Positions 43,416-51,929 of a stretch of DNA of 60,545 bases are shown here, piece after piece; the first letter of the stretch is position 1; every line of letters begins with the position of its first letter. A program made the position numbers and the translations under genes. This DNA is from CAYVQF01 sp964454015 (GTDB lineage Bacteria; Myxococcota_A; Bradymonadia; UBA4248): contig CAYVQF010000033.1 of assembly GCA_964454015.1 (NCBI GenBank), positions 1 to 60,545 on the forward strand. The letters run 5' to 3'. The notes under the pieces were generated by a model. That model saw only the letters and a program-made list of their open reading frames with translations, made no database searches and had not been told where the DNA came from.

Positions 43416-44646
43416 CCTCGCAGGCCGTCCCGGCGGGGCAGTCGCAGTTGTTGACGCAGGCCGGTGGGGCGGCGACATCGACGCAGACGCCGTCGACGCA
43501 GCTCAAGCCCTCGGGGCATTGGCAGGAGTCCGTGCAGGAGGCCACGCAGCGGTCATTGACGCACACCTGGCCAGGGCCGCACTCTTGAGCCGCGATACAC
43601 TGGATGGCGGGATCGCGGTCGCAGAAGCCCATGCGGCAGACGTAGCCGTGTGCGCAATCCGAACTGGCGGCACAGGCTTGCTCACAGGAAGCGTTGACGC
43701 AGATCTTCCCGGTGCCACAATCCGCGTTGTAGCGGCACTGGGCGCTATCGGTGCAGAAGCCCTGCGCCGAGCACACCTCGCCGGAAGCGCACTGCGCGTT
43801 GTGAGTGCAGGCGGCGCGGCAGTAAGCGTTGACACACAAGGCGCCCGTGGGACAGTCGAGGTTCTTCTCACATTCCCCCGCGACGCATGCACCCTGGATG
43901 CACATCTCCCCAGAGGGGCATGGCGCGGTCTCGCTGCAAATCTCGGTAGCGACACAGGTGCCCGTGACACAGTGGTAGCCCTCGGGGCAGGGTTGGGTTG
44001 AAGAGCACTGCGGCTCAGTGGCGGGGACGCAGCGCCCAGCGTCGCAGATTTTTCCGGCTTCGCAGTGGCTGTTGGCCGTGCACTGAGGGCTCTGGGTCGG
44101 GACGCAGAGGCCGTCGAGACAGGACTCATTGTTCTTGCACTGGGCGCTGCTCGTGCACTGGTAGCTGACCCCGGAGCAGGTGTTCGTCGTCGGCACACAC
44201 TGTGAACCCTGTGCATCGAGCATGGCCGTACAGGAGAAGCCGCTGGGGCAGTCGCGATCACTGCCGCAGGCGCGGCCGCAGACGGTCTCCGTGCTCTGGT
44301 ACAGGGTCATGCAGAGGGCGCCCTTTTCGTAGCAATCGGATTGATAGGAGCATGGCTCGCACAGCCCAGCCGAGCCTTGGCTGGCTTGGTGACAGATCCC
44401 ACCGATGCAGGTCTCATCGCGGAAGCAGTCGCGGTTCGAGTAGCACTGCGCCGTGGGGGGCGCGTAGTCGCGACAGTAACACTCCCAGTTGCAGTACTCG
44501 GTACAACTCCAGAAGTCGCAATAGACGTCGCAGACTTCGTAGCAGTCTTCGTAACAGGCCGGGCTGGACTCGACATAACAGCCCTGGGCGGCGAAGAGCG
44601 CGACGGCGCTGGCGATGATAGGGAGCGCAAAGCGGCTGTGGGACAT
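43387..44646 (-). CDS. Cys-rich EB/EGF-like repeat lipoprotein
   Basis: A 419-residue surface protein with a lipoprotein leader (ASAVALFAAQGC). A Tyr/Cys-rich start (YEDCYEVCDVYCDFWSC) is followed by ten or more repeats of about 30-35 residues, of the type CSSTQPCPEGYHCVTGTC with 'C.....C..G..C..G.C' spacing. Such disulfide-rich EB-like modules are typical of Myxococcota surface proteins; no enzyme activity is expected. AGGAGG lies 5 bases before ATG 44646. It is inserted between lnt and lpxK. Confidence 0.85.
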   Translation of the reverse strand: MSHSRFALPIIASAVALFAAQGCYVESSPACYEDCYEVCDVYCDFWSCTEYCNWECYCRDYAPPTAQCYSNRDCFRDETCIGGICHQASQGSAGLCEPCSYQSDCYEKGALCMTLYQSTETVCGRACGSDRDCPSGFSCTAMLDAQGSQCVPTTNTCSGVSYQCTSSAQCKNNESCLDGLCVPTQSPQCTANSHCEAGKICDAGRCVPATEPQCSSTQPCPEGYHCVTGTCVATEICSETAPCPSGEMCIQGACVAGECEKNLDCPTGALCVNAYCRAACTHNAQCASGEVCSAQGFCTDSAQCRYNADCGTGKICVNASCEQACAASSDCAHGYVCRMGFCDRDPAIQCIAAQECGPGQVCVNDRCVASCTDSCQCPEGLSCVDGVCVDVAAPPACVNNCDCPAGTACEDGVCVVPGA

Positions 44647-44699
44647 GGCATCCTCCTGAAGGCATGGTGGGCGCGAGCGTTGTGGCTGGCGACGCGGCC

Positions 44700-46844
44700 T
44701 CAAACGTCCGACGCGGCCGCAGACGCACGAATCGTGCCAGTGGATCCCGTGGGGCGAGTCAGAGCGCGCTGCTGGCGCCAGGCGGCGATGGCGAGCATGA
44801 GCAAGGCCCACAAAGCGACCCACGCGATGAGGTCACCCAGATGGGTATAGAGGGTGGGGGTGCCTGAGAGGATGGGGACGCGGTGATCGAGGATCTCCGC
44901 ATCCTCGATGTGGGTCTGCGCGACCAAGCGGCCGTTGTGATCGATGAAGGCCGAGACCCCTGTGTTGGTGGAGCGCAGCAGCCACACGCGCGCTTCGACG
45001 GCGCGGATGGTCGCCAGGGCCAGGTGGAGGTAGGGCTCGCTGGTCTTGCCAAACCAGGCGTCGTTGGTGACGTTGACGATGATTTGCGGCTCGAGCTGGG
45101 CCAGGCGGCGATTGAAGGCCGGGAGGATGTCTTCGTAGCAGATCATCATGCCCAAGCGCACGCCTTGGAAATCCATGACGCTGACCTCCGTACCGGCGTT
45201 GAAAGAGCCGGCCTCGGGTAGGACGTCATAGATCCAGGGGAAGGACTCGGCGAAGGGAATGTATTCGCCAAAGAGCAGGAGGTAGACCTTCTTGTAATTG
45301 CCCAGGACGCGCCCATCGGCGTCGAGGAGGAGGGAGACGTTGAAGAGCTCTCGCTGCGAGCGTGGCGCCCGCACCAGCTCTTGGTAGGGCATGTCGATGC
45401 CTTCAGGGGCACGGATGGTGATGGAGCCAAAGAGCAGCGGGGTCTTGAAGGCCCGCTGGACGGCCAACTGATTGAAGAGGAGGGTCCCCCGTTGCAGATC
45501 CGACATGCGGTTGGGGACCAGGTCCTCGTGGCCCGGCAGAAAAAAGCGGATATCGTCTGGTGGTACCCGCCTGAAGGGACAGCGCAGGTGCGTCTTGTGG
45601 GGATCGCCGCACACGGCTGGGAAAGCATTGGGGAGCTGTTCGAAACCACGGGCCAAGGCCGTTCTCGCCACCGCCAGGTGGAAGGGGCGCTGCATGGGGG
45701 CGAGGTGATGAATGGGGCGGCCGAAGGCCGTGTGCAGCAACCGCATGGCGGGCAGGATGGCATCGCGAAAGGCCGGGACGAAGAGGGCGTCGGCTTCCAG
45801 AAAGACCAGGTCCGAGGTCGACGCGGTAGAACCCCAGATGTAGGGCGACTGGTAGCTCGACTCGGGCCAGATGATGAGGTCGACCCCCCGCTCAGCCAAT
45901 TCCATGGAGAGGTTGTGGTGGATGTGGAGGTTGTTGTCGAGTTTGCGTGGGTCCTCTTTCTCCCAGATGCCGATATCGGCTTCGACCATCCCGATGTGGA
46001 GGGTGTCGGCCTCGGCGGCCAAGCGGTCGAAGTGGCCGATGCGGATCACGCCGTAGAGCAGGGTCGCGATGCAGAGGGCGGTGCCGATGAGGACGAAGCG
46101 GCGCGGAAAGCTCAGCGGCCCTCGGTCGGGTGTGGTGACAAAGCGCAAGCTCTCGTAGATCACGAGGTTGACCATGGCGACGAGGGCCGTGATCCCCAAG
46201 ACGCCCAGGATGTCGGCGATTTGGATGGCGGGGTAGAAGAGGTATTGGCTGTTGCCGAGATACCACGGGAAGAGCATGGGGAAGAGGTACTCGAAGACGA
46301 TCAGGGCCGGCAAGGCGGTGCACCAGGTCGGCCACTGGGGCAGGCGAGCGCCGACATAGCGCACGGCAGCGAGCCACAGAGCGAAGACGAGGCCTTGGAC
46401 GCTGCACATGAGGACACACAAGATCCAGGCGAGCCAGGTGCTCATGTGGCCGAAATCCTGGAGCAGGTTGCTGATCCAGTAAAAGCCGCCGACGTTGGTG
46501 ATGGCTCCCGAGAGCGCACCCCAGGCAAAGGCTTGCTTGGCGCTGACGCCGTGGACGGCGAAGAGCAGGGGGACGAGGGCGACGTAGGCTAGGGGCCAGA
46601 GGTCATAAGTGGGGAAGGCCAGGAAGATGGCGCACCCGCCACAGACCACCAAGAGGAGGCGCTGCCAGAACGAGGGTGTCCATGGCTGGGGTGGCGTTGA
46701 CTGGGGCGACGCGGGTGCTGGCGGGGCCTCCGCGGCCTGCGGGCTGGCCACTTGGGGGTCTGGTGCCGGGGCGGTGGCCACGGCCAGTGGCGGCGTGCTC
46801 TCTGGTCGCGGGGATTTTTTAATGCTGCGTTTCTTGGCTGCCAT
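44700..46844 (-). CDS. lnt: Apolipoprotein N-acyltransferase with inserted segment
   Basis: N-acylates lipoproteins at the inner membrane, the last maturation step for the many lipoproteins here. The 714-residue protein has a Pro/Ala-rich cytoplasmic N-terminus of about 60 residues, six to seven membrane helices, and a periplasmic nitrilase domain. Catalytic Glu lies in LIIWPESSYQ, Lys in GNYKKVYLLLFGEYIP and Cys in MICYEDILP. Between Glu and Lys lie about 190 residues, against 68 in E. coli Lnt, so roughly 120 residues (ADALFVPAFRDAIL to about VPNRMSDLQRG) are inserted. A last membrane helix ends the protein. Triad intact. Confidence 0.88.
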   Translation of the reverse strand: MAAKKRSIKKSPRPESTPPLAVATAPAPDPQVASPQAAEAPPAPASPQSTPPQPWTPSFWQRLLLVVCGGCAIFLAFPTYDLWPLAYVALVPLLFAVHGVSAKQAFAWGALSGAITNVGGFYWISNLLQDFGHMSTWLAWILCVLMCSVQGLVFALWLAAVRYVGARLPQWPTWCTALPALIVFEYLFPMLFPWYLGNSQYLFYPAIQIADILGVLGITALVAMVNLVIYESLRFVTTPDRGPLSFPRRFVLIGTALCIATLLYGVIRIGHFDRLAAEADTLHIGMVEADIGIWEKEDPRKLDNNLHIHHNLSMELAERGVDLIIWPESSYQSPYIWGSTASTSDLVFLEADALFVPAFRDAILPAMRLLHTAFGRPIHHLAPMQRPFHLAVARTALARGFEQLPNAFPAVCGDPHKTHLRCPFRRVPPDDIRFFLPGHEDLVPNRMSDLQRGTLLFNQLAVQRAFKTPLLFGSITIRAPEGIDMPYQELVRAPRSQRELFNVSLLLDADGRVLGNYKKVYLLLFGEYIPFAESFPWIYDVLPEAGSFNAGTEVSVMDFQGVRLGMMICYEDILPAFNRRLAQLEPQIIVNVTNDAWFGKTSEPYLHLALATIRAVEARVWLLRSTNTGVSAFIDHNGRLVAQTHIEDAEILDHRVPILSGTPTLYTHLGDLIAWVALWALLMLAIAAWRQQRALTRPTGSTGTIRASAAASDV

Positions 46845-46930
46845 GCGCGTGACCCAGGTGAGGCTAAGCGTTGCTCGTGGCGTACTCCTCTACCCGCAAG
46901 GCGCTGCCTCTGACAAGGGCGTGCGGGTCT

Positions 46931-47878
46931 TCAGCCCACGCGCAAGGTGAGGCGCTTCTCCAGGATCCTGAAGGTGGCCGGCAGGCGCCCAAGGCCTTCG
47001 CCGTCGATGTCGAGAAAGACTGGCGGGGACGCCGCAGCGCCAGTGGCGATAGGGCGCAGGTAGACCGCCCTGGCGCGTTGCTCCTCGTACCACGGGTAGC
47101 GCAGATGTTCGCCGCGATAGATGTGGCGCTGGGCGCGGGCGTTGTTGAGGAGGTGGGTCTTTTGGGCGATGACGACGTCGAAGTGTCCGTCGTCCATCCC
47201 AGCATGGGGCGCGACCATCATGCCGCCACCGAAAAAGCGCCCATTGGCAACGGCGACGAAGTTGATGGGGCGCTGCCGTGCGGGGCCATCGTCGAGGCGA
47301 ATCTCGACGGTTGGATAGCGGTAGGTGAGGGCCGCGCGCAGCGCCGCCAGGAAGTATGAGGCCTTGCCGCCCAGGGTTTTACGGGAGGCGTTGATGATGC
47401 GCACCACCTCACCGCTCATGCCACAGCCTCCGATGTTGAGAAAGTAGCGCACGGCAGGGCGGCCCAGATGGTCGATGAAATCGACGCGTCCGATGTCCAC
47501 GACGCGATTGGTGCCGCTGCGGAGGCGTTGGAGGTGAGCCTCCGTGTCGCCAAAGACGCCGAGAGAGCGGCGGAGGTCGCCGCCGGTGCCGAAGGGAAAC
47601 AAAGCGAGGATGAGGTCAGGCGCTACCACCTGGTTGGCATCGACGAGGCCGTTGAGCACTTCGTTGTGGGTGCCGTCGCCGCCACAGGAGACGATGAGGC
47701 GGTGGCCGGCTGCGACGGCCTGGGCCGCGAGGCGCTGGGCGTCGTCCTTGCCCGTGGTCAAGGCGACGGTAAAATCGCCCAGGATGAGGCGGGCTCGCTC
47801 AGCGATGTTGGGCCATTGGCGCCCCAAGCGCCCGCCAGCGGCGTTGGGGTTGACGATGAAAAAGGCTCTGCCGTCCAC
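46931..47878 (-). CDS. Diacylglycerol/lipid kinase family protein
   Basis: A 315-residue DAGK-catalytic-domain protein. It has FFIVNPNAAGGRLGRQWP, the nucleotide-binding VSCGGDGTHNEVLNGL, and LALFPFGTGGDLRRSL. The usual 'GTxND' is GTGGD here. GGGMMVAPHAGMDDGHFDVV follows in the C-terminal beta-sandwich. It phosphorylates a lipid such as diacylglycerol, sphingosine or undecaprenol; the substrate is undecided. GTG 47878 is preferred because AGGAGG stands 6 bases before it. Confidence 0.85.
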   Translation of the reverse strand: MDGRAFFIVNPNAAGGRLGRQWPNIAERARLILGDFTVALTTGKDDAQRLAAQAVAAGHRLIVSCGGDGTHNEVLNGLVDANQVVAPDLILALFPFGTGGDLRRSLGVFGDTEAHLQRLRSGTNRVVDIGRVDFIDHLGRPAVRYFLNIGGCGMSGEVVRIINASRKTLGGKASYFLAALRAALTYRYPTVEIRLDDGPARQRPINFVAVANGRFFGGGMMVAPHAGMDDGHFDVVIAQKTHLLNNARAQRHIYRGEHLRYPWYEEQRARAVYLRPIATGAAASPPVFLDIDGEGLGRLPATFRILEKRLTLRVG

Positions 47879-47951
47879 GCCTGCCCTCCTGTAGGTGCTC
47901 CGAAGTCTTCCATTCTGTAGGATAACACCCTTGTCGTGGGGGAGCCATGCC

Positions 47952-49208
47952 CTAGGGCGACGGCGAAGGCGCGGCGCTGTCGGGTGTTGGGTGGACGGGC
48001 TCAGGGGCCAGAGGCTGGTGGACGAAGGGGAAAATGTCCGTGGCTGAGAGGGCGCAGCGCCAGCCGACGGCTTTGTCGGCCATGGTTGGCGGCATGCGGT
48101 TGCGGTGGGCGGCGCGCAAGTCGACGGGAGCACGGTTGTAGGCGCCGCCGCGGATCACTTTGTTGGTGCCTTCCTTGGGGCCGCGGGGGTCGCGGTTGGG
48201 GGTGTCGCGGTAAGCGCGCTCATCCCACCAGTCCTGGGTCCATTCGTAGACGTTGCCAGCCATTTGGTAGAGGCCGTGGGCGCAAGGTGGGTAGGCCTTG
48301 ACCGGGGCAGGGTGGCGGTAGCCGTCGATGGTGCCGTCGCCGTCGCTCCAGTTGGCGGCGTGGCTGTGAAAGGTGTTGCCCCAGGGGAAGCGTCTGCCGC
48401 GTTCTCCCCGGGCAGCGCGCTCCCACTCAGCCTCCGTGGGCAGCCGCGCGCCGCTCCAGGCGCAGTAGTCAGCGGCCTGTTGCCAAGTGACACAGACCTG
48501 CGGTTGGTCGGCGGCGGTGAAATCTTGGCGCAGCTCGGGGGTGAGGCCGCACTCGTCCCAGTCGGGTGGCGTGCAGGCCGCGGCGGCGACACAGGCGTTG
48601 AAATGCCGGTTGGTGACGGCGTGGGTGTCGATGTAATAGGAGGCAAGGGTGACCGTGCGTTGGGGCGCTTCGCGGGTGAACCATTTGCGTTCGCAGTCAC
48701 CGCCGCTCTCCTCACACAGGCTGAGGGCGAAGCGCAGGTCTGCCTCGCTGCTGCCTTGTTTGAAGGTGCCGATGACGAAGCGCACCATCTCGACGTCGCC
48801 GCCGCGGCGAAGGCGAGGCGGCAAGACGAGGGCTTGCCTGATGATGATGGAGATGTTGCTCGCGCGGACGCTGTAGACGCTGTCTTTGGGGACCAGGGAG
48901 ACCTTGTAGAAGGCCTTGTCGTACTGTTCGAGGGCGAGGAGAGCGTCAGCCTGCTGGATGAGGCTGTAGGCTTGTTTTTCGGCCTTGGCCTTGTCGAGGA
49001 TGGCTTGGGCTTCTTCGACGGCGATGTCGGCGTTGATGGCGAGCTGGGCCTGGGCGATGGCGTCATCCCAGGCGCTGGAGGCGATGGCCTGCTGCGCCGC
49101 GCCCAAGGGATCCTCTCGCGGAGGCTCGGGCGTCAGAGCCCTTTGGGGGTCACATGCTAGCAGCCCCATGAGGGCCACGCAGAGCCAGAGAGGCCGACGC
49201 ACGGGCAT
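47952..49208 (-). CDS. FGE/SUMF1-fold lipoprotein lacking catalytic cysteines
   Basis: A 418-residue lipoprotein (leader ending LMGLLAC). A helical region (residues 30-110, TPR-like) leads to a formylglycine-generating-enzyme-like domain. The latter shows YYIDTHAVTNRHFNACV, VTWQQAADYCAWSGARLPTE, AEWERAARGERGRRFPWGN and MAGNVYEWTQDWW. In the active-site segment the order is VIRGGAYNRAPVDLRAAHRN, without the two cysteines of true FGE. It is therefore more likely a binding or structural relative, as in many bacterial SUMF1-domain lipoproteins. The C-terminal tail is Pro/Ser-rich. Confidence 0.8.
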   Translation of the reverse strand: MPVRRPLWLCVALMGLLACDPQRALTPEPPREDPLGAAQQAIASSAWDDAIAQAQLAINADIAVEEAQAILDKAKAEKQAYSLIQQADALLALEQYDKAFYKVSLVPKDSVYSVRASNISIIIRQALVLPPRLRRGGDVEMVRFVIGTFKQGSSEADLRFALSLCEESGGDCERKWFTREAPQRTVTLASYYIDTHAVTNRHFNACVAAAACTPPDWDECGLTPELRQDFTAADQPQVCVTWQQAADYCAWSGARLPTEAEWERAARGERGRRFPWGNTFHSHAANWSDGDGTIDGYRHPAPVKAYPPCAHGLYQMAGNVYEWTQDWWDERAYRDTPNRDPRGPKEGTNKVIRGGAYNRAPVDLRAAHRNRMPPTMADKAVGWRCALSATDIFPFVHQPLAPEPVHPTPDSAAPSPSP

Positions 49209-49243
49209 GGAAGAACTCCGCAGTTGGGTCTTGGTGGCCGCTG

Positions 49244-50044
49244 TCAGATCTGCGGCGGCGGCTCTCCGATGATGGAGATGATGTACGGGCGATCGGGTGC
49301 GTCTGGGCGGAGGCGGAGGTAGAGCCTGAAAGCATCGAGGGCGGCGTTTTGATTGCCCATGCTCTGGTAGGTGCGGGCGAGGTTGTAGGCCGCGGGGTAG
49401 TGGTTGGGATCGATCTCGAGGGCCTTTCTATAGGCACGTTCGGCGGCGCTATAGGCCCCCTTGCGGTCGTGGTAGATGCCCATATTGGTGTGGGTTCGGG
49501 GGTCGTTGGGGCGCAAGGCCAGGGCCCGCTCCAGTATGGGGTAGCCTTCATCGACGCGCCCGGCAGCGACGAGGGCCGCGCCCATATTGGTCAGGACCTC
49601 TGGATCCTCGGGCTTGAGCTCGAGGGCGGCGCGGTAGGCGGTCATGGCGCGATCGTAGTGGCCGGCCTGATGGAGGGCGTTGCCCAGGTTGAAGTAGGCG
49701 TCTGCCGAGGGCTTGAGCTGGGTCGCCGTGTTGAGATCCTTGACGGCGGCGTAGACCAAGCTGTCTCGCATTCGGGCGATGCCACGCAGCATGTAGGCGT
49801 CAGCGACCTTGGGATCCTCGGCGATGAGCGCGTCGAGCAGGGCCATGGCCTCACCCAGGCGGTCGGCGAGGATGAGCTGGCGCGCTTGGGCGAGTTTTTC
49901 ATTGTCTTTGAGTCGCGGTGTGTTGGGATCCACCACGGGGTGGTTGCCGCCGTCGAGCCCGCAGGTGCAGCCCACGAAGAGCGCGACGATGAGCAAGGGA
50001 CCCATCATCCAGCGCAGGTTGACGGGACGAAGAAATGGAATCAT
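49244..50044 (-). CDS. TPR lipoprotein
   Basis: A 266-residue lipoprotein with leader LLIVALFVGC, a short Gly/Pro-rich linker and five to six TPR units. Examples are DAYFNLGNALHQAGHYDRAM, VLTNMGAALVAAGRVDEGYP and RTHTNMGIYHDRKGAYSAAE. The likely role is scaffolding at the outer membrane, as for BamD or PilF-type TPR lipoproteins, but it is not specifically either. ATG 50044 has AAGGAG 6 bases upstream. It precedes the SUMF1-type lipoprotein gene (35 bases), probably in one operon. Confidence 0.8.
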   Translation of the reverse strand: MIPFLRPVNLRWMMGPLLIVALFVGCTCGLDGGNHPVVDPNTPRLKDNEKLAQARQLILADRLGEAMALLDALIAEDPKVADAYMLRGIARMRDSLVYAAVKDLNTATQLKPSADAYFNLGNALHQAGHYDRAMTAYRAALELKPEDPEVLTNMGAALVAAGRVDEGYPILERALALRPNDPRTHTNMGIYHDRKGAYSAAERAYRKALEIDPNHYPAAYNLARTYQSMGNQNAALDAFRLYLRLRPDAPDRPYIISIIGEPPPQI

Positions 50045-50161
50045 CACAAACTCCTTGCAATGGCGACGCGGCGAAGGACGTGGCGTCGGCATGACACGCG
50101 CTTTGGAGGTGCGTTCGCAGCACCACGAAACCATGGTTCACTATAGGAGGATGGAGCGCAA

Positions 50162-50677
50162 GTGCAAGCCTTGACCTCATGGCGCGGTCGCCCATGGCGG
50201 GCCTCGATGCTGTTGTCGTTCGTGATCGGTTGTGGGGCGTGTACGTCGACCCACGGCCTGCCGCCAGTGTTTTTACCGGCAGAAGAAGAAGAGGCGTTGA
50301 TTCGCGAGGCCGTGCAGGAAGTGCTGGCCGAGGCGGCTTACCCTTTGGCCTATGTCAACCCTCGGGGCACCTATTTCTTGACGACCTGGCGTGAGGATAG
50401 GGCCGCTGGGCGTTGGGAGCAGGTGCTGGTGAAGGTCAACGACACGCCTCAGGGCTACGCGCTGAGCCTCCGGGTGGACTATGCGCGTGCCGTCGGCGCC
50501 GATGCCGAGGTCGATCCGGGCCTGGTGTTGCAGGTTGGCGAAGCGCGCCTGTGCTTGCTGCCGGAGCAGCGGCCTGAAGCGCAGCAGGTAGAGCGGCGTC
50601 TGGGGGAGGAGATGCGGCAGCGCTGGCAGTCGCGGCGCCGCCATCATCTGGCGGCACGAGGGGATGCGCCGCCCTGA
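50162..50677 (+). CDS. Small lipoprotein of unknown function
   Basis: A 171-residue protein with a basic leader and lipobox SFVIGC (residues about 19-24). A mature alpha/beta domain follows, including YPLAYVNPRGTYFLTTWRED and a Gln/Arg-rich C-terminal helix. The start is a GTG with AGGAGG 11 bases upstream; an internal ATG at 50207 is the alternative and would leave a very short leader. Divergent from the TPR lipoprotein gene; the lipase gene follows in the same direction. Confidence 0.6.
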   Translation: MQALTSWRGRPWRASMLLSFVIGCGACTSTHGLPPVFLPAEEEEALIREAVQEVLAEAAYPLAYVNPRGTYFLTTWREDRAAGRWEQVLVKVNDTPQGYALSLRVDYARAVGADAEVDPGLVLQVGEARLCLLPEQRPEAQQVERRLGEEMRQRWQSRRRHHLAARGDAPP

Positions 50678-50795
50678 GCTGTGGGGGCGCGCCGATGCCG
50701 CTCGGCTTCGGGTTTGCCTGGGCGCCCAAGAGGGGCTAAGAGAGCGAAGGTGCCGTCCTGCGCGGTGGCCGTCTGGAACTCGAAGGAGCAACGTC

Positions 50796-51920
50796 ATGGG
50801 GACCAAAATCTATCTCGTGCCAGGTTTTTTTGGCTTCAACTCGCTGGGCGCGTTGAACTATTTTCGCGGTGTCTCCTCGGCGCTCGCGACCTCGCTGCAG
50901 CGCCGCGGCATCGAGGCGGATATCGTGGAGTGCTCGACCCAGCCAACGGGCTCGATCCGCAATCGTTCGGAGCGGGTGCTGAGCTATGTGGAGTCCACGG
51001 GCGGCTTGGAGGCGGAGCACCTTCATTTCATTGGGCATTCGACGGGGGGGCTGGACGTGCGGTTGTTGGTCACCCCTGGGGTGCGTCTGCGCTCGGATGA
51101 TCTGGAGAAGAGCATCGGCGATCGGGTGCGCAGCGTCATCACCGTGTCCACCCCCCATTTCGGAACGCCGCTGGCCAACTATTTCACCTCATTGCAGGGG
51201 CGACATCTGCTGCAGATCATGACGCTCATGGCCACGAGCAACAAAGGTCGGTTGGCGATCTGGGCCGCGGCGCAGCTCTTGAGCACCGTCGCCCGGCTCG
51301 ACGATTGGATGGGGCGCACGGAGACCTTCTTGGACACCTTGTCGCAGCGGGTGCTGCGCCAGATAAGCCTGGACCAGAACGATCCGGTGTGGGCCTTTTT
51401 GCGCGAGATCGCCTCGGACCAGGGGGCGATCATTCAGCTCACGCCAGAAGGGATGAACCTCTTCAATGCGGCCGTCGTGGACAGGCCCGGGGTGGACTAT
51501 CGTTGCGTCGTCACTGCGGCGCCGGCCCCCATCGCGCATCAGCTCGGAGAGCTGCTCTCGCTGCGCAAAGCGGCCATGGTGGGCCTCTTCTCCTTGCTCT
51601 ATGTGTTGACCACCCAGGAGCATCGCCACTATCCCTATCCGTCGCCGGTGGACGCCTTGCGCGATGAGGTCCAGGCCTCTCTGTCATTTGCGCTGAACAC
51701 CCGCACCAACGATGGGGTGGTGCCGACCTTGAGCCAGCTCTACGGCGAGCCCATCGGAGTGTTCGAGGCGGATCACCTCGATGTCGTGGGGCAGTACGCC
51801 CGCGGCGACGCGGATCGCTACGCCGACTGGATGCCCTCGGGTGCCGCCTTTGGCGATGACGACTTCGTCAATCTGTGGGACGGGGTAGCCGAGGCCATCG
51901 GCGCTTCAATGGCGCGCTGA
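50796..51920 (+). CDS. Triacylglycerol lipase/esterase-like alpha/beta-hydrolase
   Basis: A 374-residue alpha/beta-hydrolase. It has IYLVPGFFGFNSLGALNYFR (oxyanion region), nucleophile Ser82 in FIGHSTGGLDVRLL, and TVSTPHFGTPLANYF, a lipase-type block. The catalytic His is probably in EADHLDVVGQY and the Asp in TNDGVVPTLSQLYG. No signal peptide is evident, so it is cytoplasmic or exported by another route. ATG 50796 has AAGGAG 7 bases upstream. Substrate unknown; long-chain esters are likely given the STP-G-TP-AN block. Confidence 0.8.
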   Translation: MGTKIYLVPGFFGFNSLGALNYFRGVSSALATSLQRRGIEADIVECSTQPTGSIRNRSERVLSYVESTGGLEAEHLHFIGHSTGGLDVRLLVTPGVRLRSDDLEKSIGDRVRSVITVSTPHFGTPLANYFTSLQGRHLLQIMTLMATSNKGRLAIWAAAQLLSTVARLDDWMGRTETFLDTLSQRVLRQISLDQNDPVWAFLREIASDQGAIIQLTPEGMNLFNAAVVDRPGVDYRCVVTAAPAPIAHQLGELLSLRKAAMVGLFSLLYVLTTQEHRHYPYPSPVDALRDEVQASLSFALNTRTNDGVVPTLSQLYGEPIGVFEADHLDVVGQYARGDADRYADWMPSGAAFGDDDFVNLWDGVAEAIGASMAR

Positions 51921-51929
51921 GCGGGGCCT

